A stretch of DNA of 42,099 nucleotides from contig BFEA01000006.1 of assembly GCA_003427395.1 (NCBI GenBank), positions 5,977,066 through 6,019,164 on the forward strand, given 5' to 3'. This stretch comes from Chara braunii (taxonomy: Eukaryota > Streptophyta > Charophyceae > Charales > Characeae). The position numbers and the translations under genes are program-made. Within the stretch, counting starts at the first letter, position 1, and each line of letters starts with the position of its first letter. The notes under the pieces are model-generated. The model had not been told where the DNA came from. It saw only the letters and a program-made list of their open reading frames with translations, and searched no databases. This document shows positions 19,588-29,355 of the stretch, piece after piece.

Positions 19588-19795
19588 CAGCTAGCCCAGT
19601 AGGTATCGCCATCAGACTTTCGCCCTGTGGATATCGGGATCGAGCCCCGACGACGACACCACTGGGCTAGCTCCTTTTTTTGGAGCAGCGTATTGTGGAA
19701 ATGTGAAGCGCGACTATTTTCGGCCGCGAGATCTATAAATCTCACGGTCGAAAATGGCCGCGCTGTTACAGCATGGCCCTGCACAAGTAAGACAT
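19588..19795 (+). mobile_element. tRNA-like/U6 composite module A
   Basis: Box A TAGCCCAGTAG (19592-19602) fits TRGYNNARNNG exactly, and box B GATCGAGCC (19638-19646) fits GWTCRANNC exactly, 46 bases apart. TCGGG/CCCGA make a 5-bp stem around a 7-base loop at box B, like a T arm. AGCTAGCCCAGT (start) pairs with ACTGGGCTAGCT (end) over 12 bp, followed by a T7 run (19675-19681). After a GC-rich hairpin (arms 19717-19732 and 19739-19754) comes a U6-like stretch, AGCATGGCCCTGCACAAG to GACATA (19770-19795). The closing stem overlaps box A, so it is not a normal tRNA. Confidence 0.75.
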
Positions 19796-19832
19796 AGATA
19801 TAGTAGGGTTGCCCCTACTACAGCTGTAGTAA

Positions 19833-20055
19833 GAGCCAGCCCAATAGGTTAGCATACTAGAGTGTCACCTCGCAGATGCGGAGATTGAATCTGAACATGA
19901 CTTTGGGCTGGCTCCTTTTGGAGCAGCCCAGGCGGTCGGGCGCGGCTGATTCCGACCGCACGATCATTAGGATCGCACGACTGTGATCAACCGCGTGAAA
20001 ACCTGCATTGTCGTTGCGCAAGGATGACACGTGTAAAGCGAAGTGATCCAAAATT
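19833..20055 (+). mobile_element. tRNA-like/U6 composite module B
   Basis: Same layout as module A: CAGCCCAATAG (19837-19847, one change from box A), GATTGAATC (19883-19891, near box B) at the same 46-base spacing, an 11-bp closing stem GAGCCAGCCCA/TGGGCTGGCTC, and a T4 run (19915-19918). The U6-like 3' half runs from about 20003 to 20055 with TGCGCAAGGATGACAC, TAAAGCGA and GATCCAAAATT. Relative to module A the stem changes from TAGCCC/GGGCTA to CAGCCC/GGGCTG, a compensatory change. Confidence 0.78.
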
Positions 20056-20059
20056 GTTC

Positions 20060-20287
20060 CCTCATGGCTGAGGTCCCACTAGCGAAAAGGATAGGATCGA
20101 GCTCCTGAATCTAGATGCGTTTTAAGCAACGATGCAGAGAAGCAGTTCAATCTCGATTTCCTGCACATCCCCGGTAAACTCGTCCAGATTCGGACATTCG
20201 ATCCGATCCTGGGACCACCCCCCAGGGTTCGGGTTTGGATCGTGGCTTCTGCCACGTGATGACATGACCGTTGGCATATGTCAACGG
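20060..20287 (+). repeat. element block shared with copy II
   Basis: Colinear with 28030-28265: CACTAGCGAA, GGATAGG, CTGAATCT, TTCAATCT, TTTGCAC or CTGCAC, GGCATTCGAT or GACATTCGAT, then short hairpins. It ends with a near-palindrome CCGTTGGCATATGTCAACGG at about 20268-20287, just before the A run. Confidence 0.6.
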
Positions 20288-20322
<35 letters not shown>

Positions 20323-20878
20323 NNNNNNNNNNNNNNNNNNNNNNNNNNNNNNNNNNNNNNNNNNNNNNNNNNNNNNNNNNNNNNNNNNNNNNNNNNNNNN
20401 NNNNNNNNNNNNNNNNNNNNNNNNNNNNNNNNNNNNNNNNNNNNNNNNNNNNNNNNNNNNNNNNNNNNNNNNNNNNNNNNNNNNNNNNNNNNNNNNNNNN
20501 NNNNNNNNNNNNNNNNNNNNNNNNNNNNNNNNNNNNNNNNNNNNNNNNNNNNNNNNNNNNNNNNNNNNNNNNNNNNNNNNNNNNNNNNNNNNNNNNNNNN
20601 NNNNNNNNNNNNNNNNNNNNNNNNNNNNNNNNNNNNNNNNNNNNNNNNNNNNNNNNNNNNNNNNNNNNNNNNNNNNNNNNNNNNNNNNNNNNNNNNNNNN
20701 NNNNNNNNNNNNNNNNNNNNNNNNNNNNNNNNNNNNNNNNNNNNNNNNNNNNNNNNNNNNNNNNNNNNNNNNNNNNNNNNNNNNNNNNNNNNNNNNNNNN
20801 NNNNNNNNNNNNNNNNNNNNNNNNNNNNNNNNNNNNNNNNNNNNNNNNNNNNNNNNNNNNNNNNNNNNNNNNNNNNNN
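20288..20878. other. A run and assembly gap
   Basis: An A run (20288-20322) leads directly into 556 N (20323-20878), which is followed by (GT)n/(GA)n. The gap lies between homopolymer and microsatellite, so its nominal length may be an estimate. Open frames across it are meaningless. Confidence 0.98.
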
Positions 20879-20880
20879 CA

Positions 20881-20881
20881 G

Positions 20882-20958
<77 letters not shown>
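20881..20958 (+). repeat. (GT)n(GA)n microsatellite
   Basis: Short GT tract then about 30 GA units, abutting the N gap. Confidence 0.95.
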
Positions 20959-20963
<5 letters not shown>

Positions 20964-21463
20964 GACAGACTGTTTCGTCGGACTTCACCGACTTGCGCCC
21001 GACGTCCATCTCTAGATGGATGTGACCCAACGGATGTGGCACGTTAAGCAGCCACATGCGGGCGGCCAGGTAGGTTTGTCTTTTTTGTTTTCCTTTTTAC
21101 ATTTTTTTGTTTTTTTTCTTCTTCTTGTTTTTTTCCTTCCTGACGCGCAGCTGCAGCTGCGTGCTTGTGCCCGAACCTGGTAGCGCGGGAGTCCAGGTGA
21201 GGACACGGTTAGAGGAGTAGGGAAAAAGGGAGGAAAAGAGATGGAAAAAAAAAAAAAAGCATCGCGAATCTAATCGCGACGCAGGGCCAGATGCAGGGGT
21301 AGAAGCATCTAGACTCTGGGTTGACATCACACTGTTGAACTTCAACAGTCTGCTCTACTTGGCTCTATATAGCCATTTAGGGCTGCATCTGGCCAGGGGT
21401 AGCGACAGATGCATAACCAAGGCCTGAAACTTGGTTCCCCTAGGGGGATATCAAGTTTCTCAG

Positions 21464-21558
21464 CCCTTGATCTCGTCTTAGATCAAGGGTCAGACCTCAC
21501 TCCGAGTTTTGGCTGAGGGGACAAAGCAGCTGCCCTCAGCCTCCAGCCGGCTATAAAA
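21464..21558 (+). promoter_or_regulatory. putative Pol II promoter of element I
   Basis: TATAAAA at 21552-21558 sits in GGCTATAAAAC. The same box at 29349-29355 in copy II sits in GGTTATAAAAG, amid colinear but diverged flanks. Upstream a 10-bp perfect stem CCCTTGATCT (21464-21473) / AGATCAAGGG (21480-21489) precedes the shared block CCGAGTTTTGGCTGAGG. If the element is an LTR, the R region would begin some 30 bases past the TATA. Confidence 0.6.
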
Positions 21559-21639
21559 CGGTCAGCAGCCAGTCAACCAGCATTCATTTGTGGCTGGTGC
21601 TGCTAGCATTTCGCCTCGATGAATGCTAATTGTTGGAGG

Positions 21640-22260
21640 AGGAGCTGCTAGTGGAGTGAGAGAGAGTTGAGCGGAGGTCTGCAAGTGAGGGAGGAGGATT
21701 GCTGGAGGCCGCCATAGCTGTGAAACACAGCCATAGCCGCCATCTCAGTGAGGTGAGGAGAGGAGAGGCTACCATAGCCACCGTGCAGCGGGGTGCCAGC
21801 AGGAGGTGCTGCTGTTCGTGGCAGGTTTTTCGGCAAGCGGTGCATGGGAAACTCTACCCGGCAGCGGCAAGTCTTCGGCAAGTGGTGCAGGGGAGACTCT
21901 GCCTGTTTGGCACGGTAACGGCGACACTTTTTTACGGTGGCGCGGAAGCGCTGCCATTTTTTTTTTTTTTTGCGGCGGCGGCAGTACATTCTAGGTAGTG
22001 ACGCGGAAGCGCTGCCGAAATTTTGCGGCGACAGCGCACGTTTGACGGCGGTGGTGCAGACGCGCTGCTGAATTTTTATGGCAACGACATTAGGTTTAGT
22101 AGTAATGGTGCGGGAGTGCTTGCGGATTTTAAACAGCGGAGGCGGCAATATTCTTGCACTGACTATATTAAGCGGCGACTGGGCATTGGCACAGGGAGGG
22201 TATCGCGAAGTGGTGGTGCGCTTGAAAGAGGTGTGAGTGCGACGCCGTAGTGGCACAGTG
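21640..22260 (+). repeat. degenerate GC-rich repeats after the promoter, element I
   Basis: Imperfect units of roughly 50-60 bp with GCGGAAGCGCTGCC, a T run, GCGGCGGC and GGTGGTG blocks (21905-22160). The 29640-30130 stretch of copy II is built the same way but with more units. Peptide frames here give recurring ALP-F-GGD-type motifs, but the frame drifts between units and between copies, so I do not call a protein. Confidence 0.55.
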
Positions 22261-23345
22261 AAATTGGGGGGGTGTGACGGCGACGCTGAGACGCCGTCAA
22301 ATTACTGGGAGGTGGTTGTGTGTTGAGAAGGTGTCCCGACAAGCGATTGTTCTAGGTAGTGGTGTGGGCGACCCGTTGTTCAAGTTGATGGTTGTCTTCT
22401 CTGGAGTGTGATTTTACACGGTCTTCTTGAGTGGGCCGTCTCTTCAATTTCACTCAAGGTCAGTTTGACTCAGACCCTTCACGCATGTGTGAACCCACAC
22501 TTGCTTGACCCTGTTCTTTGAAAGTTCACTGAAAAGGTAGAGGAAATGTGTGTTTGCGCGTGTGAATGGAAGTCTGACGCAAGTTTGAACTTCCATTGTT
22601 TCTTTTGAACTTGTTGCTTGATCTGATGTGCAGGTAGGTAGAAGGATGCCTGAAAATATTCATGTTAATGAAGGTGATTGGGAGTATGGTTGTCTTCTAT
22701 TTCTCGCTTGCATGTATGTTGAAGGGATGGGAAGTCAGTAGTCGACGTGAAACGAAACGATCACACAAAGAAGAATAAATCAATTGGACATAGACTTTTC
22801 CTGAGGATACCTGTTCTTTCCCAAATGACCCTCTCTGTCTATGTCTGTCTGTGTGAATGATTTTCTTTCCTGTGATCTTCTTTTTCGTCTAAGTTACTCT
22901 TGACGTCAGGCTACAAGGGACCATATTGCCTGTCATGGTAGACGTCTTCCCTTTCCTAAAAGGAATCTGAGGCGGGGGTTCTTTGCATTAGGGGCCGACC
23001 CTGCTATTGACTCGGAATCGACCGCTTATATGGGGGGATACCACGCTGTTGTGGTGGAGCCAGCCTGACTTCTGAGATCCGAGGTTCGTTCGGGCGGACC
23101 TTAAGATTCTTGACGCCTCGCGTTGAGGGGAGTTTCCACAACATACCCCTTATTGGTGATTTTAGGGGTCACTCGTGCATGGAGAATTGGACCACAAGAA
23201 GCTCGGTTCATGGTACTAGATGAAACAGAGCGCGGCTAGGCACTCCTGTCGTGGTTGACCTCGCCACAAGAAACGAGGACCATTAGGATTGATATGACAA
23301 GCAAGGCTTGGATAGCTAGAGCCGAGAACAACCCTTTTCGGTAGG
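22261..23345 (+). other. conserved noncoding 3' half of element I
   Basis: Colinear with copy II (30340-31130): GTGGGCCGTCTCTTCAA, ACTTGCTTGACCCTG, GATGTGCAGGTAGGTAGAAGGA, CCCTCTCTGTCTATG, then GGCGGGGGTTC and GGGGATACCA-GCTGTTGTGG. GATGTGCAGGTAGG could serve as a splice acceptor or donor. No protein domain is seen. Confidence 0.55.
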
Positions 23346-23530
23346 GTCAACAAGGGCTAGGAGGACAAAGCGACCAACAAAATTTGAAAGTGGATCCTTA
23401 ACCTTAATGGCGCATCCAGTGTTTGATTGTTCAAGACGATCGCTGACTTGTATAGTGGTAGCCAGATTTCTTGCAGATGACATTCACACCAAAGTTAGAA
23501 AAGTAGTGAAGTCATCACTAAAGCAATGGC
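23346..23530 (+). other. shared open segment, element I
   Basis: About 62 codons stay open in the same frame here and in copy II (31131-31314). Both contain HPVFD, IVVAR, IHTKVRKVVKSSLKQ. I counted more amino-acid-changing than silent differences, so selection for a protein is not supported. It could be a relic of a former coding region. Confidence 0.3.
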
Positions 23531-24352
23531 ATCCCAGCTCTACTTGAGAATTGGGATATCAATAATTATTTGCTACCAGTCAGTATGGGGCGGAGTGAAA
23601 GAACTTGGCAACGCATCTCATCAAATCGAAAAAGTCGTGACAGTTCAGCCGTCTGGCAGGCAGAGTGAAGATACTTTAGTCAGACGCCATTTGAGCATCG
23701 CCTAGTGTATTGGTCGTGTTTAGATCTTTTATTGATAAGTGTTGTTTGAAGTCAAGTCGACTTTGTCGGATGCATGAAATTGTGATTGTATTATATATAT
23801 AGGTTGATAAGTCAACTTACGTTGACCTGCGTCGTCTTTTAAAAGCATTTTGTTTGATTAACTTTTGATTGTCTTTGAAAGAAGGGACTAGGATTGATTG
23901 AGATTCTCTTACGCTTGGAATATCACGTCCTAGTCGACCGACGCCAGTCTGATTCCTGGGAGATCAGCGCCCCAGGGACGGACGACGTTCGGGTCCACTT
24001 CGACGTTTAACCATGCGTACCTATGCTATAGCGAACGGGCAAACACCCTCGGTCGGCCTACCTCTGCAATTGCATTATGAAAGTCTTCGCATGTGGGTCG
24101 GTAGCTCGGCGGGGATACGCCCCTAAGGGTGGTGACAGCCCCTTAGGGAAGGTAAGTTGTGCCCCGCGAGAACCTATCCTGTCGTAGGGGACCGCGGGAT
24201 ATACAGCTGGCTCAATCGGCCGAAGCGGCAAAGGGTCGGCGCGGGTTACCATGACGTCTTCGAGTTGTCTCTAAAAGGTAGAAAACTTAAGTTTCTCCTG
24301 CGTGACGCGGCCGGGAGGGTCCTCGCTCGTGCGGGGGCCGATGCGCTCGACA

Positions 24353-24880
24353 TCGCTACTTCAATCTTTGTCCATTCTAGTGTTTTAGTGATGTTGAACT
24401 CATGCATTGTCAATTTTTTCACTCTAGTGTAAATCGCAACTTTTCTCTTTATGTGTGTGAGTCCAAATGTGAGTTTCTCTCACTTTCTCTCCATTATTCA
24501 CTTCAATCTTCATTTGGGTGTAAATCGCTATTTCAATCTTTGTTCATTCTAGTGTTCTAGTGATGTTGAGCTCATGCGTTGACCGTTTTTTCACTTTAGT
24601 GTAAATCGCAACCTTTCTCTTTGTGTGGATAAGTCCAACTGTGAGTTTCTCTCACTTTCTCTCCATGTTTCACTTCAATCTCCACTAGGTGCAAATCACT
24701 ACCTCAATCTTTGTTGTTCCAAGTGTTCTGGTAGTCATATGAGCTCATGCATTGTCTGTTTTTCCACTCTAGTGTAAATCGCCACTTTCCCTTGTGTATG
24801 TGCATACCCGAAAGTGAGTTTTACTCGATTTTCTTCATGTGTCACTTCATCCTTCACTTGGGAGTGAACAATAACCGGAT
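24353..24880 (+). repeat. 171-bp satellite array, right part
   Basis: About three further units of the same satellite as at 17325-19007. The first resumes at TCGCTACTTCAATC, exactly where the left part was cut. The last units are more diverged and fade out near 24880. Confidence 0.88.
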
Positions 24881-25756
24881 CGGCTGTGTCCACCATAGTG
24901 AAGAGAGTATTGTGACTGTCCAACTTCCCATGTGCATGCCGGATATCCAGTGCCACCCCCCCCTCTGCTCTAATCAATTTACCGCCTGCTCTCACCCTGC
25001 CCCCGTGTTCTATTCGAACGTGGTAATTGAAAAATGGATGGGGGACTGTTTGTCAACTATTTGAACCGCTGTTGTTGCTGCTGTTGCTGGTAGCTGTAGA
25101 TCCATAGTTGCTGCTAAGGTCTGGCAAAGCCAGACTGCTGCTGCTGCAAGGAAAATAAGTGGCCAATCGCCCGGTGCAGGGCCGCTCCGAAAACAGTGAA
25201 CGGGTCAATATGACACAGGGACACGCCTATGACAAACTTGTCAAACCTGGGATATGAGGCCTGAAACTTCTCAGACCTCATATCCTAGGCATAAACAGGT
25301 GGCCTGCAGACCCAGCAGGCCATCGGAGTCTGTTTGTCTGAAAAATCAGAAAACGGACTTCCCCAAACTGTTCGCCTTAAGGCCCAGACGGCGCCCGAAA
25401 CAGGCAAGTAGGACCAAACGATATCAGAATCATACCAAACTTTGCAGGGGCCTTCCCTATGATACAAACAGAGGGCCCACCAAGTTCGGAGTGATTCTGA
25501 GATCGTTTCGGGTAGGAAACATAGACCTGTATTTTCCGGCTCTCCGTCCTTAGTCCAAAACGACAAAAACGACAAAAATGCGAAAATCTGCAATCTACAA
25601 ATTCTGCGCTTGTTATGCAAACTGTGTTTGCTGGAAAGTTGTGTTTTTTTGCATATTGGTTGAAGAGGAATAGTGCTGCAGGTCTGGAGTTTGTGTCCGG
25701 GGCTAGGGATAGCTTAGAAGGACAAACCCGGACACATAGAATACGAGACAAAGCTC
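24881..25756. other. spacer between the two arrays
   Basis: No gene is recognised. It holds a CTG-rich stretch (25068-25145) with a small hairpin GTCTGGC/GCCAGAC (25119-25135). It also holds a 14-bp stem CCTGGGATATGAGG (25246-25259) / CCTCATATCCTAGG (25276-25289) with one G-T wobble. Open frames on the minus strand (25285-25793) have no known motif. Confidence 0.5.
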
Positions 25757-26691
25757 GCCACCGCACACCTCCTTCTTCCTCCATCTTCTTCACCTATCCA
25801 CCATAGCCAATCACCTCACACCTCCTTCCGCCTCCATCATCTTCACCCATCCACCATAGCCAACCACCCCACACCTTCTTCCTTCTCTATCTCCTTCACC
25901 CATCCTTTATAGCCAACCACCTCACGCCTTCTCCCTCCTCCATCTCCTTCACCCAACCACCATGACCAACCACCTCACATCTTCTCCATCCCCCATCTCC
26001 TTCATCCATCCACCATAGCCAACCATCTCGCACCTTCTCCTTCCTCCTTCTTCTTCACCCATCCTCCATAGCCAACCACCCACACCTTCTCCCTTGTTCA
26101 TCTCCTTCACCCATCCACCATAGCCAACCACCTCACACCTTCTTCATCCTCGATCTCCTTCATCCATCCACCATAGCCAACCACCTCGCACCTTCTCCTT
26201 CCTCCATCTTCTTCGTCCATCCACCATAGCCAACCACCTCGCAACGTCTCCTTCCTCCATCTTCTTCATCCATTCACCATAGCCAGCAATCTTGCACCTT
26301 CTCCTTCCTCTGCCTTCTTCATCCATCCACCATAATGAACCACCTCACACCTTCTTCCTCCTCCGTCTTCTCCGCCTATCCACCATAGCCAACCACCTCA
26401 CATCTCCTTCCTCCTCCGTCATCTTCACCCGTCCACCATAGCCAACCACCCCACACCTTCTTCCTCCCCCATCTTCTTCACACATCCACCATAGCCTATC
26501 ACCTCACACCTTCTCCCACCTCCATCTCCTTCACCCATCCACCATAGCCAACCACCTCACACCTTCTCCCTCCTTCATCTCCTTCATCCATCCACCATAG
26601 CCAACCACCTCGCACCTCCATCTTCTTCGTCTATGCGCCATAGCCAACCACCTCGCATCTTCTCCCCCCTCCATCTTCTTCACCCACCCGC
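25757..26691 (+). repeat. 53-bp minisatellite array, left part
   Basis: The landmark CCATAGCCAACCACC recurs every 53 bases (about 25801, 25854, 25907, 25960, 26013 and on), giving about 17 units. Each unit has CACACCTTCTCC, CTCCATCTTCTTC and ACCCATCCA blocks. A 53-base period is not a multiple of three, so it is not a coding repeat. Element II splits it. Confidence 0.92.
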
Positions 26692-26833
26692 TCTCGGGAC
26701 AGAAACCCCTGTGAAGGTTTATGCCCGAGTTTTTCAGGGACGGACGCTATCCGACTTTTTGTTGGGAGGTTTGATGGGAATGACGTTGCCAAAGTTTATT
26801 TAGACCAACCCTATAACCGAGAGACTTAAAGCC

Positions 26834-26880
26834 TGACGTCGTTGATGTAGGACGTCGCTGACGTGTGACATCATCGACGT
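26834..26880 (+). promoter_or_regulatory. TGACG cluster, element II
   Basis: TGACGTCG, GACGTCG, TGACGTG and CGACGTT within 47 bases, at the place matching 19152-19184 in copy I. Retention in both copies despite drift hints at a bZIP-binding enhancer, but this is untested. Confidence 0.4.
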
Positions 26881-27033
26881 TCGTTCGAGACAGCGGGAGT
26901 CTGCACTGTCGTCCGCGGTTCTCGACGAGGCCGCAATGGTGCTCAGTCATGGAAAGATTAGAGTTAGACCTAGTCTATCTAGCAGCCGCGCGATTCAGGG
27001 CCTAAGTAGGCTAAAAAGGAGGGATGCGCATAA

Positions 27034-27380
27034 TTTTTTTTTTGGGCCGTCGGGTTGACCTCGAGCCAGGGTGAGGCCTCGGTTTTTTTTTTTGGGGCCG
27101 TCGGGTTGACCTCGAGGCCTACCCGATGGGCGGGCCCGGAGTGGTGGATGGGCAGCCATCCATAGGCAAGAAGCAGGCACGCAAAGCCTGCTAGGCCACC
27201 GATCGCAAGGCCTGCTAAACCACGGATACGCAGGGCCTACAGGGCCGCAGGCAGGCAGGGCCTGTAAAGCTACAGGCAGGCGGGGCCGGTAGGCCACAGG
27301 CAGGGTAGGCCTGCTAGGCTATAGACGGGTTGGGCCTGCATGGCTACGGGAAGGCAAAGCCTGCAAGGTCATGGTATGGG
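27034..27380 (+). repeat. copy II-specific duplications
   Basis: A T run followed by GGGCCGTCGGGTTGACCTCG occurs twice (27034-27065 and 27083-27115). A degenerate minisatellite of about 26-bp units built on CAGGGCCTGCTAGGCCAC follows (27160-27380). Neither is present in copy I. Confidence 0.65.
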
Positions 27381-27442
27381 GGAAACCTGACTGGGCAGAG
27401 CTCTTCACATAGGAGAGCTGCTCCTATCATTATTGTGATAGG

Positions 27443-27676
27443 AGCTAGCCCAGTGGGTTACCGTAGACGACTCTTACCCGGCAGGTACCGAGATCAGGCC
27501 CGGTTGCAAGCATCCTACCGGGCTAGCTCTTTTTGGACCAGCCCAAGCCAGTTGGGCGCGGCCAATCTCGGTCGCGCGATCCTCAAGATCGCGCGACTAA
27601 GATCCGTTGCGCCCAGATGAAAGTGGCCCCTGCGCAAGGATGACACATATAAATCGAGAAACAACCAATTTTTTTT
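27443..27676 (+). mobile_element. tRNA-like/U6 composite module C
   Basis: Box A TAGCCCAGTGG (27446-27456) matches the consensus, and a box B-like GATCAGGCC (27492-27500) lies 46 bases on, as in modules A and B. GAGCTAGCCC pairs with GGGCTAGCTC, then a T5 run (27530-27534). A perfect 11-bp hairpin GTCGCGCGATC (27571-27581) / GATCGCGCGAC (27587-27597) follows. The U6-like 3' half runs from about 27615: GTGGCCCCTGCGCAAGG, ATGACACATATAAATCGAG, AAACAACCAA, then T8 (27669-27676), like the natural 3' end of U6. Confidence 0.82.
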
Positions 27677-27790
27677 CCTTTTTTTTATCCCGGATGGGAT
27701 CGAACTTGGGTCTGTAATTCAACAGATCGTGTAGGGGGGGGGGGCACACGATGTGACCACTGATGTGGCCGTTGGCATAGCCAATGGCAT

Positions 27791-27914
27791 TTGCAGGTGT
27801 TATCGCAAACGGGAGACGTTTGATAGTCCCCAGAGTCTGTTGCTATGGGAAGTGACTGGGGATTATAGTCCCCAGAGCCTGTTGCAGGTGTTATCGCAAA
27901 TGGGAGACGTTTGA
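27791..27914 (+). repeat. direct repeat, 91-base step
   Basis: TTGCAGGTGTTATCGCAAA followed by GGGAGACGTTTGA occurs at 27791-27823 and 27882-27914. ATAGTCCCCAGAG is also duplicated between them (27823 and 27865 region). Copy II only. Confidence 0.75.
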
Positions 27915-28205
27915 GGTGAGTTGTTTTTTTTTCTTTCCTTTTTGATAGATTTTTTTTTAGATTTTTCTATATTTTTTTTTCTCTTTTTCTTTCTGAGATC
28001 CCCCTTCGTTTCTCTTCACTGCTTAGGGTAAGGGTTCCACTAGCGAAGGGATAGGGTTGAGTGCCTGAATCTGGATGTGTTTTGTGCAGAAGTGCAGAAA
28101 CGAAGTTCAATCTTGATTTTTTGCACGTCCTCAAAAGTCTTTCCAGGTTCAGGCATTCGATTCAATCCTCTTTGACTGGGGAACCATGCCCCTGGGGGTT
28201 GGCTG

Positions 28206-28227
28206 CTCGTGGCTGAAAAGCCACGAG
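28206..28227. repeat. 9-bp stem with GAAA tetraloop
   Basis: CTCGTGGCT (28206-28214) and AGCCACGAG (28219-28227) pair perfectly around GAAA. Copy I keeps a shorter form, GTGGC-TTCT-GCCAC, at about 20244-20257. GCCACTTGGC-type hairpins follow at about 28300-28375. The GNRA loop would be very stable in RNA. Confidence 0.6.
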
Positions 28228-28379
28228 ATATGAGGTGGCCGTTGGCTAAGGCCAACGAGAAAAGAAAAAGAAAAAGAAAAAAAAGGGAACCTAGAGCTGA
28301 AGCGCCACTTGGCGCTCTTCGAACTGCCTGGGGCACTTCAGCCCCGGTGCACCTGGTAGTCACCCATGGAAACGGGTGA

Positions 28380-29250
28380 CCGTCTTCTGCAGAGAGGTGA
28401 GTTTGATCGTTTTCTGATTTTTTGTTTTTTTTAGATTTCCATTAAATTTTCTTATTTTAGATTTTTTTTTTTAGAGTTTCTTAATTTTTTTTAGGTTCTT
28501 TATTTTCGCTCTGTGCCCGTTCGTTTTTGACGAACGGGCTGCCCCTTTGGTATGGGGTGAGCACTATCGAATGGACTTGCCCCTGAAACAAGGAACCATC
28601 CATTCAGACTGTGTGTGTGTGTGTTCTCGTATAGATGAAGTAGAAGCAATGTTAACAAACAATCGTACTTGGAAACAACGACTTGTAGATATTGGTACTG
28701 TTACTGCACAACAGGCTATGTGTGTGCGTGGGAACCAATGCCTGCCTGCGCCCGTTCGCTGAGGAAAACGGGCAGCAGGACTCTTAGCCTTGGAACTTGG
28801 CACCTATGGCGCCCAGGTTCGGGCGCCTGCTGCAGCAGGGGGAGAGGACCCTGCCGAGCTTGACTTTAGTTCGACTCTGTGAATTGACTAGGGGCTTGGG
28901 GTCGTCCGTCGCCCCTCATAGAAAAATGAAGTGGTTAGAAAAGAGAAAAAAAAACGGGAGGAGAAAGGATCGAGGGAAAGAGGAAGGGAAACAGCCGTGT
29001 ATGTGGCCGCGGCCATGAGGTAAGTACAAACAGGGGAAAAAAAAGGGTAAAGGGAAAAGTTGCGTACCTGGTTGTGGGTGCAACACAGGTGAGCACCCTA
29101 TGGGAATGGACAGGCAGATGCCTGTTCGAGATGAACAGGCTCCTGCATCTGGCTGAAATCAGCCAATTTAAGGCTGAATCCGGCCAGAATGACAAGACAG
29201 GTTCAATACCTAAGCCTGCGACTTGAGTTTTTCAAGTCTGAGATCGAAAT
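28380..29250 (+). other. element II, T-rich and hairpin-rich block
   Basis: Counterpart of the N-gap side of copy I. T-rich stretches (28415-28505) and several short inverted repeats, for example AACGGGC/GCCCGTT combinations near 28515-28770. No gene is recognised. Confidence 0.4.
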
Positions 29251-29253
29251 CCG

Positions 29254-29355
29254 GCCCTTGATCATGAGCCAGATCAAGGGCTGGCCTCAGATCCGAGTTT
29301 TGGCTGAGGCAGAGTGGCTTGAGTGGCTGCCTCAACCACTTCTCTGGTTATAAAA
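29254..29355 (+). promoter_or_regulatory. putative Pol II promoter of element II
   Basis: TATAAAA at 29349-29355. A 10-bp stem GCCCTTGATC (29254-29263) / GATCAAGGGC (29272-29281) lies upstream, then CCGAGTTTTGGCTGAGG as in copy I. After the TATA both copies read CAGCC and AGCATTC. Confidence 0.6.

Larger units (their letters stand above)
19008..24352 (+). mobile_element. giant TG...CA element, copy I
   Basis: The left end is TGTCGGGACAG, the right end is GCTCGACA. Flanks are TCGT (19004-19007) and TCGC (24353-24356), a 4-bp target duplication with one change. The satellite continues in phase on both sides, which fixes the ends. The length is 5,345 bases including a 556-base N gap. Copy II at 26692-32111 is colinear over most of its length but diverged. 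There is no internal copy of either terminus and no recognisable coding domain. A TATA box sits about 2.5 kb from the left end. Best reading: a solo LTR of unusual size (TG...CA ends, 4-bp duplication, internal Pol II promoter). Alternative: a nonautonomous DNA transposon of Ginger type, which also has TGTNR ends and 4-bp duplications, though there the terminal inverted repeats are normally much longer than the 5-7 bp seen here. Confidence 0.85.

Noticed and set aside
19588-19681. Functional tRNA gene
   Set aside because: Box A is inside the closing stem and 14 extra bases follow the T-arm-like hairpin, so no cloverleaf with a 7-bp acceptor forms.
20132-21057. Open frames of about 250 codons
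   Set aside because: They run through the N gap.
25757-26691. CRISPR array or repeat protein
   Set aside because: The 53-bp unit has no unique spacers and is not a multiple of three. It is a minisatellite.
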